Shown piece after piece: positions 17,036 to 29,280 of a stretch of DNA of 64,000 nt. Each line of letters starts with the position of its first letter. Within the stretch, counting starts at the first letter, position 1. The translations under genes and the position numbers were made by a program. The stretch covers positions 1-64,000 of the forward strand of contig CADALE010000003.1 in NCBI GenBank assembly GCA_902788705.1, given 5' to 3'. This stretch comes from an uncultured Coriobacteriaceae bacterium. Its GTDB lineage: Bacteria; Actinomycetota; Coriobacteriia; Coriobacteriales; Atopobiaceae. The notes beneath the pieces are model-generated. The model did not search any database, was not told where the DNA came from, and saw only the letters and a program-made list of their open reading frames with translations.

Positions 17036-19180
17036 GTGTTTGGAATCAGTGCAGAGCTGCGTCGTAGGGCGCGCGAGGTCGTGGCGCGGACGCGCGAGCT
17101 GGAGCGTACGTCCCCGGCCATGCTGGAATGCCCCTCATACACCAACGACACCCTCATGGCCGACATCAACGCCGTGCTTGGCGCCCGTGCCACCGAGCTG
17201 CTCGCGACCATCGACGTCGAGGCGCTTGCCGGAGGGGGCGTGCGCATGGGCGAGCTGACGGCCGCCGGGTTCAGGACCGTGGCCGACGTCCTTGCCGCAT
17301 CGCCTGCGCTGCTGAGTCAGGTGCCGGGGGTGGGGGAGCGCTCTGCCGAGACGCTGCTGCGCCGCGCGCAGGCCGCCCACGACGAGGCCATGCTGGGGTG
17401 CGCGGTGCACCTCGATGCCGAGGGCCGACCGGCCGAGCAGACGGCGCTCTTGCGTAGCCTGTACCGCCAGGAGCACCTGCAGCCCGTCGAGCAGCCCATC
17501 GAGGTGGCCAGGGCATGGCTGGGGCGCCTGTCCCAGGACGCCGACCAGGCGACGTGCATCACGGGCCTGGTGAGGACCATCGTCACCTCGCGCGAAATGC
17601 GTGAGCGCGCCGCCGAGGCCGTCACGCGCCTCGAGTCCGAGCTGCCCCTGCTTACGCAGAAGCTCGACGAGATAAGCCTGTACGTGCTGGGGGTCATCTC
17701 CGTCTCGACGGACGAGCTGTGGGGGCACTTCGAGCTGCATGCCGCCGACTACTACGCACGCATCTCGGCGCTTGCGCCCGTGGCCGAGCGCGAGCGCACC
17801 GGGCGCCTGCCCGAGGGCCTGGCGCAGCAGGTGGACGCCGTCGCCCTGGACACGACGCTCCTGCGCGCCACGCTGCGACCCTACCAGGTGTTTGGCGCCC
17901 AGTATGCCGTGCTGCAGGAGCGCACGCTGATCGGCGACGAGATGGGTCTGGGCAAGACCGTCGAGGCCATCGCTGCCATGGCGCACCTCGCGGCCCAGGG
18001 CGGCACGCACTTCATGGTGGTGTGCCCGCTCAGCGTGCTGCTCAACTGGGAGCGTGAGGTTCCCAGGCATTCGGCCCTGCGCATGATGGAGGTGTACGGT
18101 CCCGACCGCGACCTCGAGTTCGTGAGGTGGTGCAAGGAGGGCGGCGTGGCCATCACCACCTACGAGACTACGCAGCGCCTGCCGTGGGACACGGCCCCCA
18201 AGCTTGACCTGCTGGTGGTCGACGAGGCCCACTACGTGAAGAACCCCGAGGCCAAGCGCACCAGGGCGGTCGTGCAGCTGCTGGGGCGGTCCAGGAGGGC
18301 CATGCTGATGACCGGCACCCCGCTGGAGAACCGCGTGGGCGAGATGACCGCGCTCGTGAGCCTGCTCGACGCGCCGCTCGCACAGGAGCTCATGGCCGCC
18401 AGCGTGGCGCACAACCCCGTGGCGTACCGTCGCGTGGTGGCCCCGCGCTACCTGCGTCGCACGCGGGAGGACGTGCTGGCCGAGCTGCCTAGTAAGGTGG
18501 AGAAGACCGACTGGTGCGTCATGTCCGACGCCGACCGGAACGACTACCTGGAAGCCCTTCGCACCGGCTCCTTCGCCGACCTGCGGCGGGTGGGCTGGAG
18601 GCATGGCCAGCTGCAGGAGTCGGCCAAGGCGGTGCGCCTACGCGAGCTGGTTGCGGAGGCACGAAGCAGTGGCCGAAAGGTGCTGGTGTACACCTACTTC
18701 CTGAGCACACTCTCGCTGGTGGGGCAGCTGCTGGGCGACGACTGCGCAGGTATGATCAGCGGGTCCGTGTCCGCCGCCGAGCGGCAGCGCATCATGGACG
18801 AGTTCGTCGAGGGCGACCGCTGCGCCCTAGCCTGTCAGGTCACGTCGGGCGGTCAGGGCGTGAACCTGCAGGCGGCCAGCGTAGTCATCTTCTGCGAGCC
18901 GCAGCTCAAGCCGTCTGCCGAGGAGCAGGCGGTGGCACGTGCCTACCGCATGGGCCAGGTGCGCACCGTGGTCGTGCATCGCCTGCTGATGGCCGACACC
19001 GTCGACGAGCGCATCGACGAGACACTGCGGGCAAAGGCGGCCGTGTTCGGTGAGTACGCGCAGCGATCCGAGATGGCCGAACGCGCCCAGGACGTGGTGG
19101 ACCAGCGCACGGTGCGCAAGATCGTGGCGGCCGAGCTGGCGCGGCACGGTGTGGAACGCGAGGCCCAGCAGCCGCTGTAG
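17036..19180 (+). CDS. SNF2-family helicase with N-terminal HhH region
   Basis: 714 aa DEAD-like superfamily 2 ATPase. Motif I is GDEMGLGKT (about residues 300-308), motif II DEAH (near 395) in VVDEAHYVKN, motif III MTGTPLENR, and the C-terminal lobe has TSGGQGVNLQ and RAYRMGQ. The first 280 residues are not a standard RapA or DNA-repair domain, but residues about 70-110 (AAGFRTVADVLA...VPGVGERSAETLL) look like a helix-hairpin-helix DNA-binding pair. The start is GTG 17036 with AAGGAGG 9 nt before it. It stands alone, with no nuclease or methylase next to it. It probably remodels protein-DNA or RNA polymerase complexes; role unknown. Confidence 0.85.
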   Translation: MFGISAELRRRAREVVARTRELERTSPAMLECPSYTNDTLMADINAVLGARATELLATIDVEALAGGGVRMGELTAAGFRTVADVLAASPALLSQVPGVGERSAETLLRRAQAAHDEAMLGCAVHLDAEGRPAEQTALLRSLYRQEHLQPVEQPIEVARAWLGRLSQDADQATCITGLVRTIVTSREMRERAAEAVTRLESELPLLTQKLDEISLYVLGVISVSTDELWGHFELHAADYYARISALAPVAERERTGRLPEGLAQQVDAVALDTTLLRATLRPYQVFGAQYAVLQERTLIGDEMGLGKTVEAIAAMAHLAAQGGTHFMVVCPLSVLLNWEREVPRHSALRMMEVYGPDRDLEFVRWCKEGGVAITTYETTQRLPWDTAPKLDLLVVDEAHYVKNPEAKRTRAVVQLLGRSRRAMLMTGTPLENRVGEMTALVSLLDAPLAQELMAASVAHNPVAYRRVVAPRYLRRTREDVLAELPSKVEKTDWCVMSDADRNDYLEALRTGSFADLRRVGWRHGQLQESAKAVRLRELVAEARSSGRKVLVYTYFLSTLSLVGQLLGDDCAGMISGSVSAAERQRIMDEFVEGDRCALACQVTSGGQGVNLQAASVVIFCEPQLKPSAEEQAVARAYRMGQVRTVVVHRLLMADTVDERIDETLRAKAAVFGEYAQRSEMAERAQDVVDQRTVRKIVAAELARHGVEREAQQPL

Positions 19181-19257
19181 CGTTTCGGTGGTGCGGGTCC
19201 CAAAAGTGCATCCTGCCTGCGCAGACATACGTCATGTCATGTGCAAGATGTGGTGAC

Positions 19258-19285
19258 TTGACGGAAAACGCCCAGTTGGTATGAT
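19258..19285 (+). promoter_or_regulatory. Strong sigma-A promoter of the rimP-nusA-infB operon
   Basis: TTGACG (19258-19263), 16-bp spacer, then TATGAT (19280-19285), preceded by TGG. It is one of the best promoter matches in the window. Confidence 0.8.
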
Positions 19286-19314
19286 TAATACGTCTTTAGT
19301 AGTCGCTGAGGGGA

Positions 19315-19344
19315 GTGGGGCAGAACGTTTGCCCCACTTCCTTT
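19315..19344 (+). terminator. Terminator-like attenuator in the rimP leader
   Basis: GTGGGGCA (19315-19322) and TGCCCCAC (19330-19337) form a perfect 8-bp stem followed by TTCCTTTTA. It lies after the promoter and before rimP, so it can act on the operon's own transcript. Leader hairpins here are known in other bacteria, where NusA or related factors control the operon. Confidence 0.65.
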
Positions 19345-19375
19345 TATGTATGTCGAAGGTACGAGAGGGGGCAAC

Positions 19376-19885
19376 ATGGCACACTCACCGCTCGAGCTGC
19401 AGCTGATCGCGGCGCTCGAGGAGCGAGCCGCCAACCATGGCATCGACGTCGTGGACGTCGAGGTTGTCGGTGCGTCCAAGGCGCCGGTGGTGCGGGTGCG
19501 CATTGACCACGCAGACGAGTCGCTTCCCACCATCTCGCTTGACGAGGTGACGTCGGCAAACGCCTGGATAAGCGAGGTCATCGACGCCGTGGACCCGTTC
19601 CCCGGCTCGTACAGCCTGGAGGTGTCGTCCCCCGGCATCGCCCGGCCCCTGCGCCGCCTGCACGACTTCGAGCGCTTTGCCGGCCAGGACGTGAGCCTTG
19701 CCACCACGGCAACCGAGGGAAGGCGCAAGTTCACGGGCAAGCTGCTGGGCGTGGTGGACGGCCGCGTGGTGCTGAGCTGCGACGACGGCGAGCACACCTT
19801 TGCCATGGACGACATCCGCAGCGCGAAGATCAAGCCAAACTACGACGAGCTGGTGCGTGCTGGCGCGTCATCGAAAGAAGGGTAG
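19376..19885 (+). CDS. rimP: Ribosome maturation factor RimP
   Basis: Needed for 30S subunit maturation. 169 aa, two-domain alpha/beta then SH3-like fold. Family signatures are VDVEVVGASKAPVVRV near residue 22 and the SYSLEVSSPGIARPL segment (near 80), typical of RimP/YhbC. ATG 19376, after GAGAGGGGGC, is chosen over the upstream in-frame ATG 19346, which would overlap the leader hairpin tail. First gene of rimP-nusA-infB-rbfA-nrnA-truB-ribF-dnaG; nusA starts 7 nt after its stop. Confidence 0.93.
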   Translation: MAHSPLELQLIAALEERAANHGIDVVDVEVVGASKAPVVRVRIDHADESLPTISLDEVTSANAWISEVIDAVDPFPGSYSLEVSSPGIARPLRRLHDFERFAGQDVSLATTATEGRRKFTGKLLGVVDGRVVLSCDDGEHTFAMDDIRSAKIKPNYDELVRAGASSKEG

Positions 19886-19892
19886 GAACGAC

Positions 19893-21137
19893 ATGGCATC
19901 AGAGATGATGGAAGCCCTGATGGCTCTCTGCGAGGAAAAGCACATCGACCAGCTCTACCTCATCGACCGCCTCGAGCAGTCGCTGGCCAAGAGCTACGCG
20001 GAGGTCCTGCACCTCAGGGACGGCGCGCGAGTCACCTTCGACCGCACGTCCGGCAAGTTCTACGTGTACAAGCTCATCCCGCGCGAGGACTCGTTTGACG
20101 AGGAGACCGGCCTGTACACCGAGTTCGACGAGGTGGACGTCACCCCCAAGGACATGAGCCGCACCGCCGCCAAGCACGCCAAGGACGAGATCGCCGCCAT
20201 CGTGCGCAACTCGGCGCGTCAGCAGATCTTCGAGGAGTTCTCGCAGCGCGTGGGCGACATCATCACCGGCACGGTGCTGCAGACCACGCCCGACTTCACC
20301 ATCGTGAAGATTCGCGAGGGCGTCGAGGCCGAGCTGCCGCACTTTGACCAGCGCCGCTATCCCGACGAGCGCAACGAGCGCCCCGCCGGCGAGCGCTACA
20401 TGCACAACCAGCGCATTCGCGCCATCATCATCGACGTGCGCGACCCCAACTCCAACCAGCCGCCCATCCGCGGCGAGCGTCAGCGCCCCTCCATCGTGGT
20501 CTCGCGCACGCACCCCGACCTGATCCGCAGGCTCTTCGAGCTTGAGGTACCCGAGGTGTATGACGGCGTGGTCGAGGTTCGCTCCATCGCCCGCGAGGCT
20601 GGCGTGCGCTCGAAGGTGGCCGTGTCGTCCAACGACGAGCGCCTTGACCCCGTGGGCGCCTGCGTGGGACCCAAGGGCAGCCGCGTGCGTACGGTGGTCT
20701 CGGAGCTGCGTGGCGAGCGCGTCGACGTGGTGCTGTGGAGCGACGACCCCGCCAAGTGCGTGGCCAGCGCGCTCTCGCCTGCCAAGGTGAGCCGCGTCAT
20801 CGTTGACGAGGCCAACAACTATGCCACCGTCATCGTGCCTGACGACCAGCTGTCGCTGGCCATTGGCAAGGAGGGCCAGAACGCCCGCCTGGCCGCACGC
20901 CTCACGGGCCTGCACATCGACATCAAGAACGAGTCGCTGGCGGCCGACGTGATGCGCGGCATCCCGCTGGTGGTGGAGAGCGACCCCGAGGTGGAGGAGG
21001 GTGGCCACCGCTGCGAGTACGAGGGCCCCACGGGCATCCGCTGCCGCAACATGGCGCGGCCCGGCTCGCGGTTCTGCGGCATCCACGAGCAGTTCGAGAG
21101 CGTCGACGTCTCGGACGACCCCGATTCGCTTATCTAG
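19893..21137 (+). CDS. nusA: Transcription factor NusA with C-terminal Cys/His knuckle
   Basis: RNA polymerase elongation, pausing and termination factor, 414 aa. Domains are an N-terminal RNAP-binding region (about 1-110), S1 ([12 protein letters not shown], about 125-200) and KH1/KH2 ([12 protein letters not shown] and [16 protein letters not shown]). After KH2 comes an unusual tail with Cys374, Cys384, Cys395 and His398 (C-x9-C-x10-C-x2-H), resembling a small zinc knuckle and ending in an acidic stretch. E. coli-type AR repeats are absent. No ylxR gene separates it from infB. NusA function is certain; the tail's role is unknown. Confidence 0.95.
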   Translation: MASEMMEALMALCEEKHIDQLYLIDRLEQSLAKSYAEVLHLRDGARVTFDRTSGKFYVYKLIPREDSFDEETGLYTEFDEVDVTPKDMSRTAAKHAKDEIAAIVRNSARQQIFEEFSQRVGDIITGTVLQTTPDFTIVKIREGVEAELPHFDQRRYPDERNERPAGERYMHNQRIRAIIIDVRDPNSNQPPIRGERQRPSIVVSRTHPDLIRRLFELEVPEVYDGVVEVRSIAREAGVRSKVAVSSNDERLDPVGACVGPKGSRVRTVVSELRGERVDVVLWSDDPAKCVASALSPAKVSRVIVDEANNYATVIVPDDQLSLAIGKEGQNARLAARLTGLHIDIKNESLAADVMRGIPLVVESDPEVEEGGHRCEYEGPTGIRCRNMARPGSRFCGIHEQFESVDVSDDPDSLI

Positions 21138-21173
21138 GCTTGCCGCCTACGACGTCTGGAAGGTTGGTTATAC

Positions 21174-23921
<2,748 letters not shown>

Positions 23922-23930
23922 GGAAGCGGC

Positions 23931-24326
23931 ATGAAGCAGAACCAGTATTCCCGGCGCACCAACCAGATCGCCCGCGAGAAGCTGGCCAGCATCCTGCTGT
24001 TCGAGGTGTCCGACCCCGACCTCGCGCTCGTCACCGTGACGGGCGCCGAGGTCTCGGTGGACAAGTCGGTGATGCGTGCCTATGTGAGCTGCGACGCCGC
24101 CCGCTACGACGTGGTGAGCGCCGCGCTCGCGCGTGCCAAGGGGCGCATCAGGTCGCTGCTCGGACACGCGTTGGGCTGGCGGGTAACCCCCGAGCTGATC
24201 TTCCAGATTGACACGACGGCTGACGAGGCCGAGCGCATTGCCATCGCGCTCGAGGACGTTCCTCCCACCATTGGCGTGGCAAAGGACGAGTTCGGGTATC
24301 CTCTGGCCGATAATGGCGAGGCCTGA
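23931..24326 (+). CDS. rbfA: Ribosome-binding factor A
   Basis: 30S assembly/cold-adaptation factor, 131 aa, single KH-like domain. Typical features are the N-terminal RRTNQIAREKLASILLFEVSDP and the C-terminal RVTPELIFQID segment. It starts at ATG 23931, 9 nt after the infB stop, and ends ahead of nrnA, whose Shine-Dalgarno follows within 20 nt. Position between infB and nrnA/truB is the standard gene order. Confidence 0.93.
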   Translation: MKQNQYSRRTNQIAREKLASILLFEVSDPDLALVTVTGAEVSVDKSVMRAYVSCDAARYDVVSAALARAKGRIRSLLGHALGWRVTPELIFQIDTTADEAERIAIALEDVPPTIGVAKDEFGYPLADNGEA

Positions 24327-24357
24327 TCGCAAGCCTGCGGCCAAGGAGGTGCAACCG

Positions 24358-25386
24358 ATGCTAACGCACGCCGCCGCCTGTGCGGCTGACTTCGACCGTC
24401 TGTCGGCGCTCATCGAGGCGTCGCACACGATCGCCATATGCGCGCATGTCAATCCCGACGGCGACGCGCTGGGCTCGGTGCTGGGCCTGGCGCAGGTCAT
24501 TGACGCACGCTGGCCGGGCAAGGACGTGACCACCCTGCTTGCCGACGACGCGCCCGTGCCGCGCATCTACCAGTTCCTTGCCGGCGCGGACGGCCTCGTG
24601 CGAGCCTGCACCTACGACGGCGACCCCGACCTCTTCGTGAGCGTCGACCTCTCCATGCCCTCGCGCCTGGGGGATGGCGAGGCCGTTTTGAGGAGGTCGC
24701 GCACCACGGCCATCCTCGACCACCATCCCGGTGGCGAGGCGACGGCCGAGGTGGCCATCATCCGTTCCGAGGCTGCCGCGGCAGGCATCATCATCGCCGA
24801 GTACGCCATGCACCTGGGCATTGACGTCACGCCTGACATGTCCGACAACCTGTTCTGCGCAATCGTCACCGACACCGGGCGCTTCCAGTACCAGAATGCC
24901 GACTCCGAGGCCTTCGAGGTGGCCAGCTGGCTGGTTGCCCATGGCGCATCGCCGTCGAAGGTGTCCCTCAACGTGTACCAGAGCTTCAAGCTTTCGTTCC
25001 TGCACCTCAAGAGCGCAGTGATGGGCCGCATCGTCACCTTCGAGCATGGCAAGATTGCCTACAGCTATGCCACCGTGGCCGACATAGAGCGCACGGGCGC
25101 CAGCCTCGACGAAAGCGATGGCCTGGTGGACGTGGTACGCAGCGTCGAGGGCTCCGAGGTGGCGCTGTTCCTCAAGGAGGTTCCGGGCGGCATGGTGCGC
25201 GGAAACCTTCGGTCAAAGAGCGGCCGCGACATTTCGGGCGTTGCACGGGCCCTGGGCGGCGGCGGGCATAGGGCGGCGTCGGGCTTTACCGTGGAGGGCA
25301 CGGTCGACGACGCACTGGCTGCCGCGCTGCCCCTACTGAAGGCGCTGTTCGCCCACGATGGCGACGAGGGGCAGGGAGCCTCGTGA
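24358..25386 (+). CDS. nrnA: DHH-family oligoribonuclease / pAp phosphatase (NrnA-like)
   Basis: Degrades nano-RNAs and probably dephosphorylates pAp; 342 aa. The DHH domain has HVNPDGDALGS, the ILDHHPG motif (DHH) and an SVDLSMPSR segment. The DHHA1 domain ends with ALGGGGHRAASGF. ATG 24358 is preceded by AAGGAGG at 8 nt; the in-frame ATGs upstream lie inside rbfA. Its TGA overlaps the GTG start of truB. Some family members act on cyclic dinucleotide products, which sequence alone cannot exclude. Confidence 0.88.
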   Translation: MLTHAAACAADFDRLSALIEASHTIAICAHVNPDGDALGSVLGLAQVIDARWPGKDVTTLLADDAPVPRIYQFLAGADGLVRACTYDGDPDLFVSVDLSMPSRLGDGEAVLRRSRTTAILDHHPGGEATAEVAIIRSEAAAAGIIIAEYAMHLGIDVTPDMSDNLFCAIVTDTGRFQYQNADSEAFEVASWLVAHGASPSKVSLNVYQSFKLSFLHLKSAVMGRIVTFEHGKIAYSYATVADIERTGASLDESDGLVDVVRSVEGSEVALFLKEVPGGMVRGNLRSKSGRDISGVARALGGGGHRAASGFTVEGTVDDALAAALPLLKALFAHDGDEGQGAS

Positions 25387-26336
25387 GACGCGGCGAGAGC
25401 GGCATCAACTGCCTGCTGGCCGTCGACAAGCCCATAGGGCCCTCCTCACATGACATGGTGGGACGCGTGCGACGCGCCCTGGGCGAGCGCCGCGTGGGCC
25501 ACGCGGGAACGCTTGACCCCGCCGCCTCTGGCGTGCTGGTGGTGGGCGTGGGCCAGGGTACGCGCCTGATGGGCATGCTCACGCTTGACGAGAAGGCCTA
25601 CGAGGCGCGCATCGTCTTCGGGAGCGAGACCGACACCGACGACGCCGAAGGCGCTGTCGTGCGCACGGCCGACGTCCCCGACTGCCTTCGCGACGAGGTG
25701 GAGGCGCGGCGCGTGGTGGCGTCGCTGGTGGGTACCCACCAGCAGGTGCCGCCCGCCTTCTCGGCGATCTCGGTCGACGGGAGGCGTGCCTACGACCGGG
25801 CACGCTCGGGCGAGGAGGTCACGCTGGCCGCCCGCCCCATCACCGTCCACGAGGCGAGCCTTCTTGGGGTGGAGGATGGCGACGAGGTTGCCTGGAGCGT
25901 GTGCCTGCGCGTCTCGAAGGGCACGTACGTGCGAAGCATCGCGCGCGACCTGGGCCGCGCGCTGGGCTGCGCCGCGCACCTCGGGGGCCTGCGCCGCGTT
26001 TCGTCCGGTCCCGTGGGCATCGACTCGTGCGTCACGGTCGACGAGCTTGATACGATGGGCCCCGCGATCGTGGGGGAGCGCTGCCTCGACCCCATAGCGG
26101 CCCTCGGCTACGCATTCAGGTCGCTTGGGGCCAGCGAGCTGGAGGACGTGAGGTGTGGGCGCCGCGTGGACGCGGGGCTGTGCGTTGACCAGGAGGGCAC
26201 GGTGCGTCCGCCGCGCCAGGGCGAGGCCGTCTCGCTCGTGTCGGGCGGCATGCTCGTAGGCGTGTGGCGTCGCGACGGCAGCACGCTGCATTGCGAGGCC
26301 AACTTCCCCTCTGGCATCACTGGCGTTGGGAGATGA
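25383..26336 (+). CDS. truB: tRNA pseudouridine-55 synthase
   Basis: Makes pseudouridine 55 in the T-loop of tRNAs, 317 aa. The N-terminal LAVDKPIGPSSHDMV is followed by the catalytic GHAGTLDPAASGVL, holding the nucleophile Asp. The central KGTYVRSIARDLG and the C-terminal PUA-like region are present. It starts with GTG 25383 in a GTGA overlap with the nrnA stop and is translationally coupled to its neighbours; ribF begins 1 nt after the stop. Confidence 0.95.
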   Translation: MRRGESGINCLLAVDKPIGPSSHDMVGRVRRALGERRVGHAGTLDPAASGVLVVGVGQGTRLMGMLTLDEKAYEARIVFGSETDTDDAEGAVVRTADVPDCLRDEVEARRVVASLVGTHQQVPPAFSAISVDGRRAYDRARSGEEVTLAARPITVHEASLLGVEDGDEVAWSVCLRVSKGTYVRSIARDLGRALGCAAHLGGLRRVSSGPVGIDSCVTVDELDTMGPAIVGERCLDPIAALGYAFRSLGASELEDVRCGRRVDAGLCVDQEGTVRPPRQGEAVSLVSGGMLVGVWRRDGSTLHCEANFPSGITGVGR

Positions 26337-26337
26337 C

Positions 26338-27393
26338 GTGAAGCTGCAAGGACCGCTCAGCCCACGCCAGGCGTCGCGCCTGGTTGACGAGGCGCTCATG
26401 AGGTGCGCCCGCACATCGGTCCGCACGGACGTCGCGGGCGGGTATGCCCTGCTCACGGAAGGTGCCGTGCTGGGGGACGACAGGCCTGCCGTGCTTGCCG
26501 TCGGCGCCTTCGACGGGCTGCACCTTGGGCACCGGGCGTTGGTTGATGCCGCGATTTCCGACGCGCATGCGAAAGGCGTCGCCTGCCTTGCCGTCACCTT
26601 CGACCCCGACCCCTCCGAGGTGCTGTTTCCCTCCAGTGCCGAGCGGCGGCTACTTGCCACGGACGACCGTGTCGAGGGGCTCCTTGCCCTTGGGGTGGAC
26701 GGCGTGGTGGTGCTGGAGTTCACCACGACGCTCGCGTCGCTCTCGCCGCGGCGGTTCGTGGGCGAGGTCCTCTGTGCCTGCTGTGACCCCGTCGCCATCC
26801 ATGTGGGCAGCAACTTCCGCTTCGGTGCGGGAGGCACAGGCGACGTGTGCCTGCTGCGCGAGCTTGGTCGCGAGCTTGGGTTCGAGGTAAGGGAGAGCGC
26901 CCTGCTCATGGCGGGCGGCGACCGCGTCTCGTCGACGAGGGTGCGCAATCTGCTTGCCCTGCCCGACATGCTGGACGAGGCCAACGAGCTGCTGGGACGT
27001 GCGCACTTCCTGCGTGGTGCGGTGGAGCATGGCCGCGGCGAGGGCACGTCCTTCGGCTTTCCCACCGCCAATGTGCGCTTTCCGAGGCGCTCGTGCATGC
27101 CCGCACAGGGCGTCTACGGTGGCTACGCTGTGATGGGCGACTCGGCCTGGCCAGCGGCCATCAACGTAGGCGCCCCGCCCACCTTCTCCGGTCCGGACGA
27201 GCTCTTCCTCGAGGCCAACCTCATCGGCTTCGAGGGAGACCTGTATGGGCGCGAGATGGCGGTGGTCTTCGTGGAGTGGCTGCGCGCCTCTCGTCCCTTC
27301 AGCTCGACCGATGAGCTGGAAAGGGTGGTTCTGGGCAACATCGACTGGGTACGTACCAACCTAGGCGACGGTCGGGTGGAGGTGCGTGCTTGA
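26338..27393 (+). CDS. ribF: Bifunctional riboflavin kinase / FAD synthetase
   Basis: Converts riboflavin to FMN and FAD, 351 aa. The N-terminal adenylyltransferase has VGAFDGLHLGHRALV (HxGH), VTFDPDP and SSTRVRNLL. The C-terminal flavokinase domain has FGFPTANV and the INVGAPPTF segment. It carries an N-terminal extension of about 50 residues before the HxGH domain. GTG 26338 with GGGAG just upstream is preferred to TTG 26326, which lacks a ribosome binding site. Its TGA overlaps the TTG start of dnaG. Confidence 0.92.
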   Translation: MKLQGPLSPRQASRLVDEALMRCARTSVRTDVAGGYALLTEGAVLGDDRPAVLAVGAFDGLHLGHRALVDAAISDAHAKGVACLAVTFDPDPSEVLFPSSAERRLLATDDRVEGLLALGVDGVVVLEFTTTLASLSPRRFVGEVLCACCDPVAIHVGSNFRFGAGGTGDVCLLRELGRELGFEVRESALLMAGGDRVSSTRVRNLLALPDMLDEANELLGRAHFLRGAVEHGRGEGTSFGFPTANVRFPRRSCMPAQGVYGGYAVMGDSAWPAAINVGAPPTFSGPDELFLEANLIGFEGDLYGREMAVVFVEWLRASRPFSSTDELERVVLGNIDWVRTNLGDGRVEVRA

Positions 27394-29240
27394 TCACCGA
27401 CGAGGACAAGGAGCGGGTGCGGCAGGCCACCGACTTCGTGGCGCTGGTCAGCGAGACCGTGGTGCTGCGGCAGCGCGGGCACGACTTCTGGGGCTGTTGC
27501 CCCTTCCACCACGAGAAGAGCCCGTCGTTCCACATCAATCCCTCGACGGGCCTCTGGAACTGCTTTGGCTGCCACAAGGGCGGCGACGTGTTCGATTACG
27601 TGCGCGAGCGCGAGGGGCTCGAGTTTCCCGACGCAATCCGCTACCTGGCCGACCGTGCCGGCATCGAGCTCTCCGAGGAGCAGGGTCCGGGACGCCGGGG
27701 CCCCAAGCGCAACCGCCTCATCGAGGCGCTGGGCGAGGCGGAGGCGTTCTACTCGAAGATGCTGCTTCGCGGTCGCTCGGAGGGCAGCGCCAACGCCCGT
27801 GCGTACTTCGCGGGTCGCGGCTTTGGGTCGGACGTGTGCCGTCGCTGGGGGCTTGGCTTTGCCCCCGGGCGGGGGTCGCTCGTGTCCGAGCTGCGCGCAA
27901 AGGGGTTCTCGGGCCAGGAGCTGCTGGCTGCCGACCTCGCGATCGAGCGGAGTGGCCGGCTGGCCGACCGCTTCTATGAGCGCGTGATGTTTCCCATCCA
28001 CGATGAGCAAGGCCGCACCATCGCCTTTGGCGGCCGCGTCATGGGTGACGCCAAGCCCAAGTACCTCAACACCAAGGAGACGCCCGTCTTCCACAAGTCG
28101 AAGCACCTCTTTGCCTTCGACCGTGCCAAGGAGACCATCACGGCGCGTGGCGTGGCCATCGTGGTGGAGGGCTACACCGACGTGATTGCCCTGCACGAGG
28201 CCGGCTACACCAACGCCGTCGCGGCGCTGGGCACCGCCCTGTCGCTTGACCACGTGAAGCTGCTCGAGCGGTTTGGCGCAAAGGTGATCATCTGCATGTT
28301 CGACGGCGACGCGGCCGGCCAGAAGGCTGCCGAGATGTCGGTCCAGCACCTGGACAAGACCAAGGCCGAGATGCGCTGCGTGGTGCTTCCCGACAACCAG
28401 GATCCCGCCGAGTTCCTGGCCAGCCACGGGGGCGACGCGCTGCAGCCCATCCTGCGCGAGGCGAAGCCGCTCATGTCATTCGTGTTCGACAAGAAGCTGG
28501 CGGGCTACGACCTCTCGGTGCCGGGGCAGCGCGTGGCTGCCCTCAATGACGTTGCGCAGGTGCTGGCCCCGCTCAAGGGCTCGGTGCTGCTGGATTCCTA
28601 TGCCACCCAGCTGGCGGGCCTCCTCGGTACCGACGTCGAGGCCACCAAGCGCGTCATCCGCGAGGCCAAGGGGGCGGCTCCCGCCCAGCCGCAGCAGGCC
28701 CCTGCGGGTCCCGCCGAGGTGCAGGCCGTGCCACAAGCACCGCAGGAGACGGTGCCAAGCCTGGCCTACGGCGTCATCTCCAGCGACGACCGGGCGCTCA
28801 TGGAGGTGGAGCGCGAGCTGCTGTCGCTGATGGCGGCAAGCCCCGACACGCTGAGGCCCTTTGGCGAGCGCATCGCCACCTTCTCGTGGGCCGACTCGCG
28901 CCACGAGACCATGGCGTGGGCGATGCTGGCCACGCCGGCAGGCTCAACCCCTGCCGAGGTGGTGGCCGCGGCAACCGAGGTGGTTCCCGAGGCCCCGCGC
29001 ATCCTCTCGGGGGGTCGCATGGCCGCCACCGAGGGCATGGGTGTCAGCGAGAAGGCGGCGTTCCTGCTTGACTCGGTAGACCTCCACTCCACCCGTCGGC
29101 AGGTGCGCGAGATAAAGGCGCAGCTCGCGGCCCTGTCGTATGCGGCTCCTGACACAAGCGCCCAGGACCTCTTCAGGAGGGCGACCGAGCTGCAGAAGCA
29201 CGCCAACGAGCTGTCCTATCGGCTCTCGTCGTACGCATAG
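27390..29240 (+). CDS. dnaG: DNA primase
   Basis: Synthesises RNA primers at replication forks, 616 aa. The CHC2 zinc finger is CCPFHHEKSPSF followed by NCFGCHKGG (residues about 36-65). The catalytic TOPRIM domain has VVEGYTDVIALH and the metal-binding FDGDAAGQKA. The C-terminal DnaB-interacting region (about 470-610) is helical and follows a linker rich in P, A and Q. It starts with TTG in a TTGA overlap with ribF, so translation is coupled. It is the last gene before rpoD, which has its own promoter; together they echo the macromolecular-synthesis operon. Confidence 0.96.
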   Translation: MITDEDKERVRQATDFVALVSETVVLRQRGHDFWGCCPFHHEKSPSFHINPSTGLWNCFGCHKGGDVFDYVREREGLEFPDAIRYLADRAGIELSEEQGPGRRGPKRNRLIEALGEAEAFYSKMLLRGRSEGSANARAYFAGRGFGSDVCRRWGLGFAPGRGSLVSELRAKGFSGQELLAADLAIERSGRLADRFYERVMFPIHDEQGRTIAFGGRVMGDAKPKYLNTKETPVFHKSKHLFAFDRAKETITARGVAIVVEGYTDVIALHEAGYTNAVAALGTALSLDHVKLLERFGAKVIICMFDGDAAGQKAAEMSVQHLDKTKAEMRCVVLPDNQDPAEFLASHGGDALQPILREAKPLMSFVFDKKLAGYDLSVPGQRVAALNDVAQVLAPLKGSVLLDSYATQLAGLLGTDVEATKRVIREAKGAAPAQPQQAPAGPAEVQAVPQAPQETVPSLAYGVISSDDRALMEVERELLSLMAASPDTLRPFGERIATFSWADSRHETMAWAMLATPAGSTPAEVVAAATEVVPEAPRILSGGRMAATEGMGVSEKAAFLLDSVDLHSTRRQVREIKAQLAALSYAAPDTSAQDLFRRATELQKHANELSYRLSSYA

Positions 29241-29280
29241 GGGAGGCCTGCGGGCAGCGCGTCGATTTGTTCCGGTTTTT

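Noticed and set aside
17036-19180. Defence-island helicase
   Set aside because: No nuclease, methylase or other defence genes nearby; neighbours are fructosidase and rimP-nusA.
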